Part shown: in pieces, positions 35,275 through 46,787 of the stretch
How the letters are laid out: each line of letters starts with the position of its first letter
Numbering within the stretch: the stretch's first letter is position 1
Assembly: GCA_021464245.1 (NCBI GenBank)
Contig: JADCRB010000012.1
Coordinates: 291,999-355,998, forward strand
Direction of reading: 5' to 3'
DNA length: 64,000 nucleotides
Origin: Carallia brachiata
Taxonomy: Eukaryota > Streptophyta > Magnoliopsida > Malpighiales > Rhizophoraceae
Translations under genes and position numbers: made by a program
Notes under the pieces: model-generated
What the model was told of the DNA's origin: nothing
Seen by the model: the letters and a program-made list of their open reading frames with translations, nothing else
The model's database searches: none

Positions 35275-35333
35275 GTAGGAGGGGAGGAGAGGGGGCGGGG
35301 GGGGGGGTGTGTGGGGGTGTTGGTGTGAGAGGG
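35275..35333 (+). other. G-rich tract with G-quadruplex potential
   Basis: Contains GGGTAGG, AGGGGAGG, AGAGGGGGCGGGG and a run of about eleven G followed by TGTGTGGGGGTG. Four or more runs of three or more G lie within 50 bases on the plus strand, just downstream of the cytochrome c1 relic. Confidence 0.6.
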
Positions 35334-35653
35334 GCTTGCATTGGCAGTAATTGCTTTGTCAGAAAATAGGTTCCTGCCATGTCAACTGAAACTGATGATT
35401 CTATCTCGTTGATGGAGTGACTTGAAGAGTCTGTTTTTCGTTTTTGTTTTTTTTTTTTTTTCGAACAAGAAAGAGTCCTCTTTTCTTAACTTTGTTCGCT
35501 TGTGGAAAAATAAAGCTTACTGCATATGCATAACAAATTTTATTTTGGCATTTGAATTCTTGTTGTTAAAGTTTTGGATTTGGTTACGTAGACGGAAAAA
35601 TAGCACGCGAGAGAGAGGGGAAGACTTTTTTTTTTTCTTTCTTTCCCCCTGCA

Positions 35654-35751
35654 GCCTGCCGCTCGGGCAGGCTGCCCCCTCTGAAACAGGGGGCCACCTT
35701 TAACTAATGGGGGCCGCGCGTCTGTGCCCCGTCTGGGCAGCGCGCGGCCCC
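35654..35751. other. Three consecutive GC-rich hairpins
   Basis: Three perfect stems follow one another in about 100 bases of otherwise AT-rich DNA: GCCTGCC/GGCAGGC (35654-35660 with 35666-35672), CCCCCT/AGGGGG (35675-35680 with 35688-35693) and GGGGCCGCGCG/CGCGCGGCCCC (35710-35720 with 35741-35751). A 14-base palindrome TTGTTTATAAACAA follows at 35833-35846. The island could be a fragment of a GC-rich LTR or other repeat; I see no coding capacity. Confidence 0.6.
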
Positions 35752-36229
35752 TTAAATTTTTCCTGAAGTTTTTCAGTTCCCAGTGACCTGTTTCCTGGTT
35801 GGGTTGCAGTTTCTTGCAGAATACCACGACAGTTGTTTATAAACAATAAATCGTTCGAGTGAGGATGCTCACTTTCATCTTTTTTTTTTTTTTTTTAAGC
35901 TGATTCTGACCATACTATTGACCAATTAAATCCGTCGTTTTCCAGAGGCTTGTTTTATGTCTTATATATATATTTTTAAATATACTTGTTAAGTAATCAC
36001 CTATCTATGTTATGATGTATATAATGATTTTTTTTTTTTGAAAAATACATCAACATTATATTTCGCACATTCAAATTATATTTTTTTAAATATTTTATGG
36101 AACTTGATTTTTAATCGGTTAACTAGATCAAAAAAATTGAGGTGAACATAAATTTTTAATGAGTTGAAAGTCTGGTTCAATTTTAACTTTTAAAATGTTC
36201 AAACTGAAAATTTCGTTGGTGATTTGCAG

Positions 36230-36301
36230 AACAAGGTAATAGTTAACGACATAATGCGTATATTCCGACGGATTGCTCCAAAAGAGGTCACCGGCGGCTA
36301 A
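36230..36301 (+). pseudogene. Short relic resembling the N-terminal motif of the DUF7950-like gene
   Basis: After an acceptor-like GATTTGCAG the frame reads NKVIVNDIMRIFRRIAPKEV and stops four codons later. The intact gene 2 kb downstream has TTIINRIMLRFRPIAPKPAN at its conserved N-terminal motif. About half of the residues match in register, with the core I(M)..FR.IAPK shared. This may be a remnant of a partial tandem duplicate. The match is short, so chance cannot be excluded. Confidence 0.35.
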
Positions 36302-38170
36302 AGATTCGGTTGGCGGAAGGCAGCCGAGGACGTGATGGGGGCAAGGAAAGCAAGAATCAAGAGAGGGGTGAGGTGGTACGTTAGGTGGGCATCAAAGAAA
36401 GTAGCCAATCGGATGTTTGCATTTGGTTGTTTCCCCTTTGCTACCAAAGCCAGACTTCCAAAATCCTAAGCAGAAAAAATGCTATTAATCGTACCCATCC
36501 ACGCGTCCTTTCTCTGTTGTCCCCTCTTCCCGCCACCCCCAAACCCTCAGACCGCGCGTGGCCCCTCAAAATGCTTAAATTACCAAAATAGAAAAGACTT
36601 ATTAGAATTTATATTAAAATATCCTGGCCTAGTCATTCTAATTATTTCCAATCATTCTGATTATGTCTTAATTTTTTTAGTATCAAAAGAAAGAGAGAAA
36701 ATACTTATTGAATATGTTAAATTCACCGCATAAAAAAGTAATGAAGTAACATTTATGGATAAATATTGATACGTACTGCAATTTATGATAATGAAATGTT
36801 ATATTTTTAAATTATATATCTTAATTTATCTTTTGTTGCTAATTGTGCATATTTTATCTAACAAAAAAGAGTGTCTATGTTCTTACTCATAAAGTAAAAA
36901 TACTAAACAAAAGTATAATTATTTTGCATTCAAAAATAATATAACTTTGTTAACAAATCCTATAACATGTGTGACGTAAAATGAGATTTGTTATCACTGA
37001 GGTATGTCTCACAGTGATATATTGTGAATGTTGAAAAAAAATATTTTAAGACTTATTTGTGAGAAAGAGATCACTTGTTCGTATATATTACACATTTGGT
37101 CCATTTCTTTCTTATCCTTTTTTCTTTGTCGTGTCCATTTGATTCTTTTTCCGATGTACCAAAATCCAAAAGTATCAGAAGATGACTATAATAACGCGTA
37201 GGGGACGAAGCCTTGTTTGGCAATAAAATCTGGGCTGGTTGTATTTTCATCGTTAAAAAAAAAATTGCACTGCGTCCAGAGTCCACCATTTCACGATCCG
37301 GACAGCGAGTGGGAGCGAAGAATATTAAAAGATTTGGAGGTGCACAAAATCGAGAAATATGATGGAGGGCGGGCGTTGCAGTTGCTAATAGAAGCGGACC
37401 ACGTGTTCACTTTCTCGAAGATCATCATCAATCACCCATAGCCAAAGCCAAAGCCTAATATTTGTGGGCCCAGCATCCACTGTCAGTTGTCAACCCAAGA
37501 CAACGGAACAGAACAGAAGAGTAGCGTGAGTGACACTGCTGCATTCAAGAGGAAGCTAAAGGACCAAGTGCATGTTACCATTATCTTTTCTTTTTTTTTT
37601 AATTTTAGTGACATATCTCTTCGTTTAAATAATATTAAAATAATAACATATAATAAATTTATACTTTAAAATATTTGAAACATGTTAGTTAAAAAAAGAG
37701 ACCCAAAATTCTATTTTTTTTATCTCTTTTACTATCTCATTTTTTAAATTAGTTAGTACAAGTTTAAAAATTTTAAAAAAAAAAGTAATCTTATCAAATT
37801 ATACTAAATAAAATATATATTTTTTATTTTTTTGTCGGTTATTATATATTATATTAAAACTCCTGGAAACTCCAATAGAAAGCTCTCAGCTTTTTTGTTT
37901 GGCTTTTTATGCTCCGACACATTTCCTTTTCTGATTGGCCATTCGCTTAAATGGACTATTCCCCATTTCCTTAGGCCTAGTCGCCAACCATCCAATCCCA
38001 AACTTCACTTTTGTTTCTTGGTGGGCCTCACAGAGTCTGAGCCAATCAGATGCGGGAAATGCTTTAGCAGTGCCCTAGACACGTGGTGCCTTTTCACGCC
38101 TCTCACCGTTACTTCTTCCGATCTATGATCATCGGCCGAGACAGCAGCCCACTAGCCTTGTTAGCCTAGG

Positions 38171-38209
<39 letters not shown>

Positions 38210-38236
38210 CAGAGAAAGAGAGAGGTTTTGACGGAC

Positions 38237-39280
38237 ATGAATAGTGGAGCAAAAGGGCGGCGGCACACGATAAAATGCCCCGGCGGTGTGCAGGATACGA
38301 CGATAATCAACCGGATAATGCTTAGATTCCGACCGATTGCACCGAAACCAGCTAACTCTGGGCAAGATCCGGGCGTGCCGGACCCCAACAAGAGGAACGT
38401 GCTTTCGGGTTCCAATAGAAGAACTAAGAGAAAGTACGTCAGGGTCTGCAAGAAGGATAGAAATAGCAAGAAAGTACGGTTATCGTGCTCCTCAGATCAT
38501 CATCATCATCATCAAGTAGTACAAGTAACAGAAAGAGAAGACGGTGATTTCGATGAGTTTAAACAGGTTCGGAAGACCCTTCAGCTATTGCCAGAAAAGA
38601 GCGATTTGAAGGAGTCACCAACCGGTAAAAGTAGAGGAGGACTACTCTCTCGGTGCAATAATCTCGATCATCTATCTGCTGCTGTTGGACAATTTCAGGG
38701 AAATCAATTAGGCTGTTGTACTGCATCTCATGAAATCTCTTGTCTTAAGCTCAAACAGCCCGAATTCGAGCGTACTAATAATGATCGTGACGAGGAGACG
38801 GCGGTGACCACGGTTCCAGCTGAAAGGAGGGTGGTGGAGGTGGAGTCGTGGGTGACGGTGGAGTGCGTGACAGACATTTACAGTAGTTGCATGGACGGAC
38901 GAGCAAGGTTAGGGTGTACCAACGAGGAGAGAGTAAAGAATCTGGAGAAGGACACGTGTCCGGGATTCATATCGGACGGTTCCAATAGCGTTAGGTGGGT
39001 CAATGGGGCCTATAAAAGGTTGGTGACGGTGAAAGATGAATGCATTATTAACGAGGCGTCGCTGGAGATAAAGATAATAGTGAGGTTGGCGATAAAAGAG
39101 GAGCTACTCCCATTCCTCTACTTCTCTGCTCCAATGTTTACATGCTGGGTTAGGTTGCAGTACACGTGGCAGAATGCGAAGTGCTCACAGATTGTGCCGT
39201 GTGATGTGTGGAGGATGGACGGCGGAGGTTTTGCATGGAGGCTGGACGCGGAAGCTGCGCTTAGTTTGGGCCGCCGTTGA
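38237..39280 (+). CDS. DUF7950-like plant protein of unknown function
   Basis: Single exon, 347 aa, first ATG in frame at 38237 after a (GA)n leader. The N-terminal motif INRIMLRFRPIAPKPA is strongly conserved in this plant-only family, followed by a basic stretch (NRRTKRKYVRVCKKD) that could be a nuclear localisation signal, then a His run and a long acidic and polar linker. The C-terminal domain (about residues 200-347) has VESWVTVECV near its start and ends PCDVWRMDGGGFAWRLDAEAALSLGRR-like, the family hallmark. I recall the name DUF7950 for this domain; a molecular function is not established. No frame break is seen. From memory an Arabidopsis counterpart near At3g27250 would fit the neighbouring order. 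Confidence 0.85.
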   Translation: MNSGAKGRRHTIKCPGGVQDTTIINRIMLRFRPIAPKPANSGQDPGVPDPNKRNVLSGSNRRTKRKYVRVCKKDRNSKKVRLSCSSDHHHHHQVVQVTEREDGDFDEFKQVRKTLQLLPEKSDLKESPTGKSRGGLLSRCNNLDHLSAAVGQFQGNQLGCCTASHEISCLKLKQPEFERTNNDRDEETAVTTVPAERRVVEVESWVTVECVTDIYSSCMDGRARLGCTNEERVKNLEKDTCPGFISDGSNSVRWVNGAYKRLVTVKDECIINEASLEIKIIVRLAIKEELLPFLYFSAPMFTCWVRLQYTWQNAKCSQIVPCDVWRMDGGGFAWRLDAEAALSLGRR

Positions 39281-39342
39281 AGCAGAGGGATATTGCCCAC
39301 AGAAGCTCTGGGCAATCAGGTAATGCCCCTATTTATTAAACC

Positions 39343-39375
<33 letters not shown>

Positions 39376-39653
39376 CCTCTCGTAGTTATCATACCGGGTC
39401 CAGTCATTGACCCGGCCGAGCAGTTAGATTATCGAATTATTAATTCAACTGCTAAATTATTATTAGATTATTAGTTGAATTATAAATTTAAAATAATAAT
39501 AAAAATTAATAATAATATATAAAAAAATTTAACTATAAAAATAATAAGCACTTGTAAATAAATATAAAATTTTGTATAAAGATATTTATAAAAAATAAAA
39601 AATAAATTATTTAATTTTATAATATAAAATTATTGTATGTAAAAATATATATT

Positions 39654-39658
<5 letters not shown>

Positions 39659-39686
<28 letters not shown>
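39659..39686. repeat. (AT)n microsatellite
   Basis: Fourteen AT units, directly in AT-rich spacer. Confidence 0.95.
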
Positions 39687-39689
<3 letters not shown>

Positions 39690-42600
39690 ATAGTACTTTT
39701 TATAATTATTAAAAACCGACTTGTACTGCTCCTTTTCGATAACTGGCGCGTTAGAGAAGTTTAAATTGGCAACGAAATAAGTGGTAAACAGTAAAAAAAA
39801 TGAATGAGCACAATTTTTACTCTGTAACAACAACTCGGACGAGTTTATGTGGTCAGCTAATCACCGAATTTAGATAAAATCATCAAATGTGACAAGATTT
39901 TAACTAAATTATATATTTTTTTGAACTAATTATGTAACTGAATCTAATTTGATATTTAGGTCACTGAATTTTCGATCGGATGAACAGAGTCGGGCTGGTT
40001 TGGAGAGGACTTCTCTCTCTCTTTTTAAATGTCCTCTCTCTGTCATGAAAGGGTAACGTGTCGCATAAAATGCACCAGACCGTAATCTCAATAAATTTGA
40101 GCCTATATATATATATATACACACACAAAAAACAAGGAAGTATACACACAAAAACAAGGAAGTATCTGTAATTTAAAATGATAATTTAATAATAAATTAG
40201 TATATTTTTTTTATTGATCTCAGTTTGAATTTTGTTGTCGTTACTTTTCTTATAAAGTGGGTAAAATTATATCACGCGATATTTAATTGAAAATTCATTA
40301 ACACTGAGACTGGACGTAGAGAACGTTCACTTGATTCTATTACTGCTTGGGTAATAAAATTTTTCATATGAGAAAAAATTGAATGAAAACATAACATGTG
40401 ACCGTCAGTTTCGGTCTGTACATGCGATAACTCACGTATTAAAAATATATATTATTTTTCGTTTAAAAAAAAAAACAAGGAAGGAACCACGGAAATTGGA
40501 CGCCGAGATTCTGAATCATTAATTTTGGTTGGTTCCCAATTTTAACTATTGGCTGCGGTTAACATATTTCTATAAACGGTCTAAATTAGGTAAGATTGGA
40601 AGTCAACCCTAATAAATAGTTTTATATGCAACTTTTATTGTGGTTCCATAATAAAATCCATACATAAGATTATGTAGATGGATTTAGGTTGTTTTGACAT
40701 TAGACAAATGCCGAATGAGATCGTACTCTCACATGAATTATTATTGCACATTTATAGTTATCTTCCTCAATTGCGATCATATGTGGAACAAATCATAGCC
40801 ATAATGCCATGTAACACTTTTATAAATATGCATTTGATCTACATGAAGATGCATACATTAGTACCATTTAAGAGGATAGTTTGATTGAAAATTTGGTGTG
40901 TAGCCCAATTTTGAGTCCCTATGCTAACACCTTAATTCTTAATCATATGAGTTATGCGTAATAAGTTTTAGACTCTATAATATTGTGGGCAAACATGGAA
41001 AAACTTATTTAGATTTAATAGTATTCAGATCGTAAATCATTTCTTTAAGATTAGTTTTGAGGAAAATAATGGGTAACCTTTGATCTTCACTACAAATATA
41101 ATAATTAATATATTTAGAATACATTTTTTTTATTGGTTAAAAAAAATGCATATATTCATATAACATCTAGGATATATCAATATCACCGATCAAATTTGTG
41201 TGTCCTAGTGCAAAGCAATCCCAGGTGTTTTAGGTTAGGAATTAATATAATCAAAAGTTTGCACCAAAAAATTAATATAATCGAAAGTGATTCCAAGACA
41301 ATGACGATGATAGGGATGTTTAGTTGGCAGGAAACTACGTAGGTACAGCTACATTTAGTTAAAGTTACGTTAATGTCTTTTCAGAAGAGTCCTATTATTT
41401 AGACTTAGGAAAAAATATTTGTAAAATATATGTATAACAATCGATTGATTATTTTGTATAATCAGATAATTAATGTTTATAATAAAAAATTAATAAAATA
41501 TACGTTTATTTTTATTATAAATATTAATTATTTAATTATACAAAATAATTAATTTTTTTATGTATATTCTATATCAATTTTTTCTCGTATTGATACATTT
41601 GAAGAAAAATCCAACCTCCCCCGAATCCTCATAAAACGTAGAGGTCAATTGACGTACAAAAAGGGGGAAGGAACAAATAAAGCAGACAAAGGAGGACAGG
41701 TGGAAAAATACTGGAGCTACAAAATTAATGCTATTTAATCCAACAAAATATAGAATATCAACCAAAAGATAGAAAGCAACATGGCAAATCCTAGTATTAC
41801 AACCTGTAAAACTACCATCATGTAAAGGTGTTCGACCAGACAACCATCTTTACGTGTAAGACTATAATTACATTTCTTGACGAGGGAAGGGGAAGAGTTT
41901 TGGGATCGGGACCAATTACCACGTTAAGAAGTACTATATGGGGGAAATGGGATAGAAAATGATTTTTTTTTTTTTTTCAGTTAGATAGAGTCTATATATT
42001 AATTATAGGGTGAAAATATTTGGAACTTCAGTAACGAGAATAAACCAAAAAAAAAAAAAACGAATGTACTATGCAACACAGGCACATTATCTGGTGGCAC
42101 GGAGGGGATCGGGGAGAACTATGATTACTGTATTTTTTTTATCAAGTATATTTAGTTGTCTAACATTTAAATTATATTAATTTTATATAAAATAAATTAA
42201 TTTTGATCAAAATTGAATATTTTAGAGGAAAATTGTTTGCATTTATTATCACATTTATTAATTGATCTGTTGTTTCTATGTATATTGATGCATTATTAAT
42301 TGGACATTTCGACTGCGTCCCTTATATCTTAAAACGATTTATTATATGTTTTAGTATTTTACTCGTGAGACCAGGTTTATCTACTTCGTTCATGAGTTTA
42401 ATAATTAGAAAGTTGTTGGAAAGGAAAGGGAAAGTTTGAAGTGTCTATGTTCATTACTAGGAGCTTAATCTTCTGCTTCTTTTTTTTCTTTTTTTTAATT
42501 ATCACAAGTCATCAACGGAAAACTCAAACAATCTAGAAAAATTTTCCAACTATTTCAATGAACTAATCTTTCAACGTTTATTTGAAGGGTTAGGATCGGA

Positions 42601-45378
42601 AAATGGCATTTGCTTAAAGAGGTCTTAGGGGAGGAAAAAAAAAAAAAAGGAAGATGAGGATAGGTGGTTACAGCTTCCACAAATCCTCGGGTAAAAAGAG
42701 GCGGGCTGATGAATCTAGCGTTGCAAAAGATTGTTGTACATCTCTCGCATGTCAATCATTTTAGAACAACCTAAGACAATAATTATGAACAAATTATTTG
42801 TGTGATGAACAAAAGAAATAAGAAATTGCTTCGCTAAGACACATGTAATCTGATCATAGCATATGCATGAATATATCATAGATGGATATGTAGTGGCTGG
42901 ATGATATTTTTTGTTCTGGATGATTTAGCAAATGGGCACCATCCTTTCTTTTTTTTTTTTTCTTTTGTGTTTATTGATAGATTTGCTAATAGAATTAGCT
43001 ATATTAATCTCAAACAATGTGCATTCCTCATTAATTTCTTTTGCACTAAAAGGTCCGGAAACATTAGCTATTATGATATGAAAGAGATCTATTTCGTTTT
43101 CTTTCAAAATCTTTTAGCCCCTTGTTATTGTATGCAGCTTTATACCTATATGTATGCTATGAATATGACAACCTAGAAACTCTAAAGAACAATCATGCTC
43201 ACAATAATCTCTCAAAAAATCTCACTGACAATAGAATCAATGGCTAGGACTCTCGTATCCACCTTAGACTTTGATGGAAATATGCAATATTCAAATTCAA
43301 AAATTAATTGCTTGTGAATCAATAGAAATGAAGTAGTGAAAGCCATATATATGGACACATTAAGAAAGATATATTAGTCTTCTGGCGATGCTTTGGGCTT
43401 TGTAGCTTGAGTATAACGTGCTTTCAAGGCTCTTCGAAATATTTTATGCCTTTTACTAAGAGGTAAGAGTTCAACTTTAATTCTCTCCCTTACCTGCTGT
43501 CTTCCCAATGATGAGTTACCATCTCCATTACAGACCAAGAAAAAATATTTTGCTTCAATGAGGATTGGTTTAAAGGACTATGTCTTTATTGAATCTGATA
43601 CCGAAAGCAAAAGATAATTAATCTAGCATAGTTGGAATACAATATGTAACGCATACATATAAATTTTTAGCAGAGAATTAATGTCGGAAAATGATCCTTC
43701 GGTTAGCTATATATGGGAGATATTTCTTAGTTGTATGCTTTTCATATATGCTTGTTCCTCTCGATCTCGTCTCCCATATGTACTGTAAGGTTCTTCCATT
43801 TAAGGTAAACCTGACTAATTACCATTTTGGTTCATGGAACAAAGGTTTTCTTGCACGGAAGGAGCCAAAAGTTGGAAGTCTTGAAAGTGTACATATGTCT
43901 CTTGTGTATTACATGAATGTTTGCCAAGAAGTCGCATGGCTGAGAGCTAGACCCAGATTCCTGCTGAAAACTTTTCATGGGGTTTGCCAAGAAGCTGAAA
44001 TCCTCATGAGTTCTGTGTGATTTGGGATTGAGCATGTTTCTGGATGGCGCAAAAAAGCAATGGAATCCTCAAAGAGCGCTACAAAATAATCTCGAAATAA
44101 TTAGCATATTTTGGAGATTGCTACAAATTCGAGAATGATATGTTGCAAATCTATATGTGTCCAAAAAAAAAATGTTGCAAATTGGAATTATCTTGGTAGT
44201 GCACGAGATAAATAATCCCAATTTGCATTGAGATAAATGATGCCAACAGCTGGATAAAATTGGAAGGGTTGTGTTATTGGAAAGTGAAATATATGATGTA
44301 ATTTGTAACTTCATGTCGTGGAGTTATATTTCAAATAATTCCCTTGGCTGAACATAGGTTTTTATACTTGTTGGTCGATTGGCTCTGGCTGTATCCCATC
44401 AGATTTTGTTATATCGTTTCCACTTTCTTCAATTTTGGTGTATAGGAGCCTTGCACAATTTTCTGACCGAAGGGAAGATTGAATTTTCTTGAAGAAATTA
44501 GCGATCATCGCGGTAAATTCTGTGGGTTTTATGGCAGGAGGGACGCATTAACCATGTATCCGAAAAGAAAATTAATCACACCCAAATAATTGAAAAGCAT
44601 GAAACCCAAAATAAGGATAGATGATTATATGGTACTTGTTATGTGGCATGGGCAAGCTAGACTGGTGCGCGTTTCTCTGGGATGGGGCGTCCAGAAACTC
44701 TTGCTGCATCTTTCATCGATACAAGGATATTGAAGGACGTCTAATCTCAATCCAGTAACAGTAGGGAGATAGTTTGGCCAACTCTTGCCAAAGTGTTCAG
44801 GAAATTTCGCCCGGATATTTTCAATGTTAAAATTTAAGTGGCCGTTGCAATCATGAAGTTTAAACTGTCATCGAGAAGACGTACCATTCAAAAATTTCAC
44901 GTTATCGTTTCTAACCACTAAGCTTCCATTATTCCATGTTGTGACACAAAATCTGGGGGCATGGCTTCATGAAGAGTGAAATTATAACCTTGGGACTTCG
45001 TACCTGGTAAAGAAAGAAAGGGCTGAAAACAATATCTATTAAACAGTACCAGAAATATATAATCCACTTGCAATTCAAACTACTGTGCAGACACATGCCA
45101 ATAATATGCTTTGAGGTCCTCCCAATACTAAAAAAAAAACTATCATAACCAAGGCTGAGAAAAGGGTCTCCCTTTCATACAATTGCTATCTTTTTGCAGC
45201 AAAGATCAAGACAGAACAACGACTAAATTAGCAATAACAAAGAAGGAGCTGCACATAGGGCTCGAGTAATTGGCTGTGTTGAAAGAGGATAGAAGGTCAC
45301 CCACAAAGGATAGATTGACAAGCGGCATGCAGGAAAGCTTGTTTCATGCGCGCAATATTATATTATATTATATTATAT

Positions 45379-45537
45379 GATAGTGGCCGAAATGAAAGTT
45401 TACCTATCCAAGAGGAAATCATGATAAAAGGGCCTGATGGGATTGCGGAACTTACTAATTGCTCAGAGACTCCAGTTGCTCATGATGGGCCTGATGAGAA
45501 TTGGGAAGTTTTTTCTGTTTGGATTAAGAACGATTGA
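45379..45537 (+). other. Orphan coding-like segment, unknown
   Basis: An open stretch of 52 codons with protein-like composition (LPIQEEIMIKGPDGIAEL, then HDGPDENWEVFSVWIKND and TGA) begins right after the (TATTA)n repeat. It resembles a last exon, but no upstream exon is visible and I do not recognise it. It may be a relic. Confidence 0.25.
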
Positions 45538-46787
45538 ATAAAAACGATCACTGAGAACCCAGAAGGGGCAATGCGCTCTTAGTGCTCCTTAACTTTTGTC
45601 GTAACGTGACTGGTAGACATTTGACTGATGTGATATAGTGATGTGACATATTTAACTGTAACAAACAAAAAAAAAGGTATATAAAATTATTGACGAAAGA
45701 CACGTAAGATTAAAAAATATTGTAGATAAAAATTAAGCTTTCTTTCTCAGTCAAAGAATGGCTTGGATATTCATCCAACGTTCCAGATTGCTCCACAGGG
45801 CGTCCCAAGCACTTATGCGCAGTCTCTCTCTCTCTCTCTCTCTCTCTCCCTTTCCCTGGGTTAAATTGGTTCAGTAAAGGTGCTTCGGTTGGGGTGCCAT
45901 TACGTATTAAAAAAATCTCTTTTTTTAAATTTTATTCGATTACAATAATTTTTTTTCTTTATAATTATCATAATTTTTTTTTATAAAAAATAATAAAATA
46001 TATATTTTAAAAAATTTATTATAATAATTGTTAAAAATAGAGATTTCGTTATAATTGCTGATTTCCGTTTTCTTTTCGTTCTGCTGCTGTGTTTCGTTCT
46101 GACTCGTCAGCGAGGGTTCCGTCGCCATTCCAAGTATACAGGACGCAGAGGTGTCTCCATGCAGAAGGGGAGTGGCGGGGGGTGTTTTCGTTTGTAAGGC
46201 ACGATAGGAGTCAATCGGTCGTCTTCTGTCGAATTTCTGGTAATGAAATAAATAATTGTCATCTTTTTCTAGTTTCTTTTTTCGGTTTTGCTTCATCACA
46301 TTGCTTTACATTAGTGAATAGTGAAAACGGGTTTGGACGTCCATTTGTTTACTCAATTGCCAATTGGGTTTCTTAGAATACAAATTTTGAAACATTGAGG
46401 GCCCGGTTTCTTGTTAGGTTGCGGGCGTTGATCTTTAATCTGTATGTATTGTTTGATTTCCTTCTCGTTTTTCTTTGTCAATTTACTTGATTTTGAAGAT
46501 TTTGTTTCCGAAAGTTTTTGCGTTGCTCTTGTTTTCTACGACATTGAGAATCTTTTTTCCAAGAAAATTGAAAAACAAAAAATGATTTCCATGATTAGAG
46601 AGTAAAACGCGAATCGCCATATTATTTTACTTTTGGCTAAAAGTCATGTTCTCTTGCAATGGCAAGGGAAATAGCAGAGGTCGTATTTCAGTTTTGAATT
46701 TTCTCTGTCATCATAACAGGTAAAATAAAGGTGTTTGAAAGTCTGAATTATGAGTGTTGATTTCAATCCCATTACTGATTTTTGCAG

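Larger units (their letters stand above)
35214..38236. other. Spacer between cytochrome c1 relic and DUF7950-like gene
   Basis: Apart from the G-rich tract, the GC hairpins and the short relic at 36.23 kb, I see no gene. The region around 36.6-37.2 kb and 37.6-37.9 kb is AT-rich. A (GA)n run at 38175-38202 lies in the presumed leader of the next gene. Confidence 0.5.
39281..46070. other. 6.8-kb gene-free stretch
   Basis: I find no supported gene. It holds simple repeats, namely (CT)n at 39345-39376, (AT)n at 39659-39686, a TA/CA run near 40105-40130, (TATTA)n at 45353-45378 and (CT)n at 45822-45848. Otherwise it is AT-rich spacer. Open frames at 40678, 41133, 42901 and 43691 are short and without domains. 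One orphan coding-like frame at 45379-45537 is listed separately. Confidence 0.5.

Noticed and set aside
43691..44020. 109-codon plus-strand frame
   Set aside because: No domain, no codon or splice support, in AT-rich spacer.
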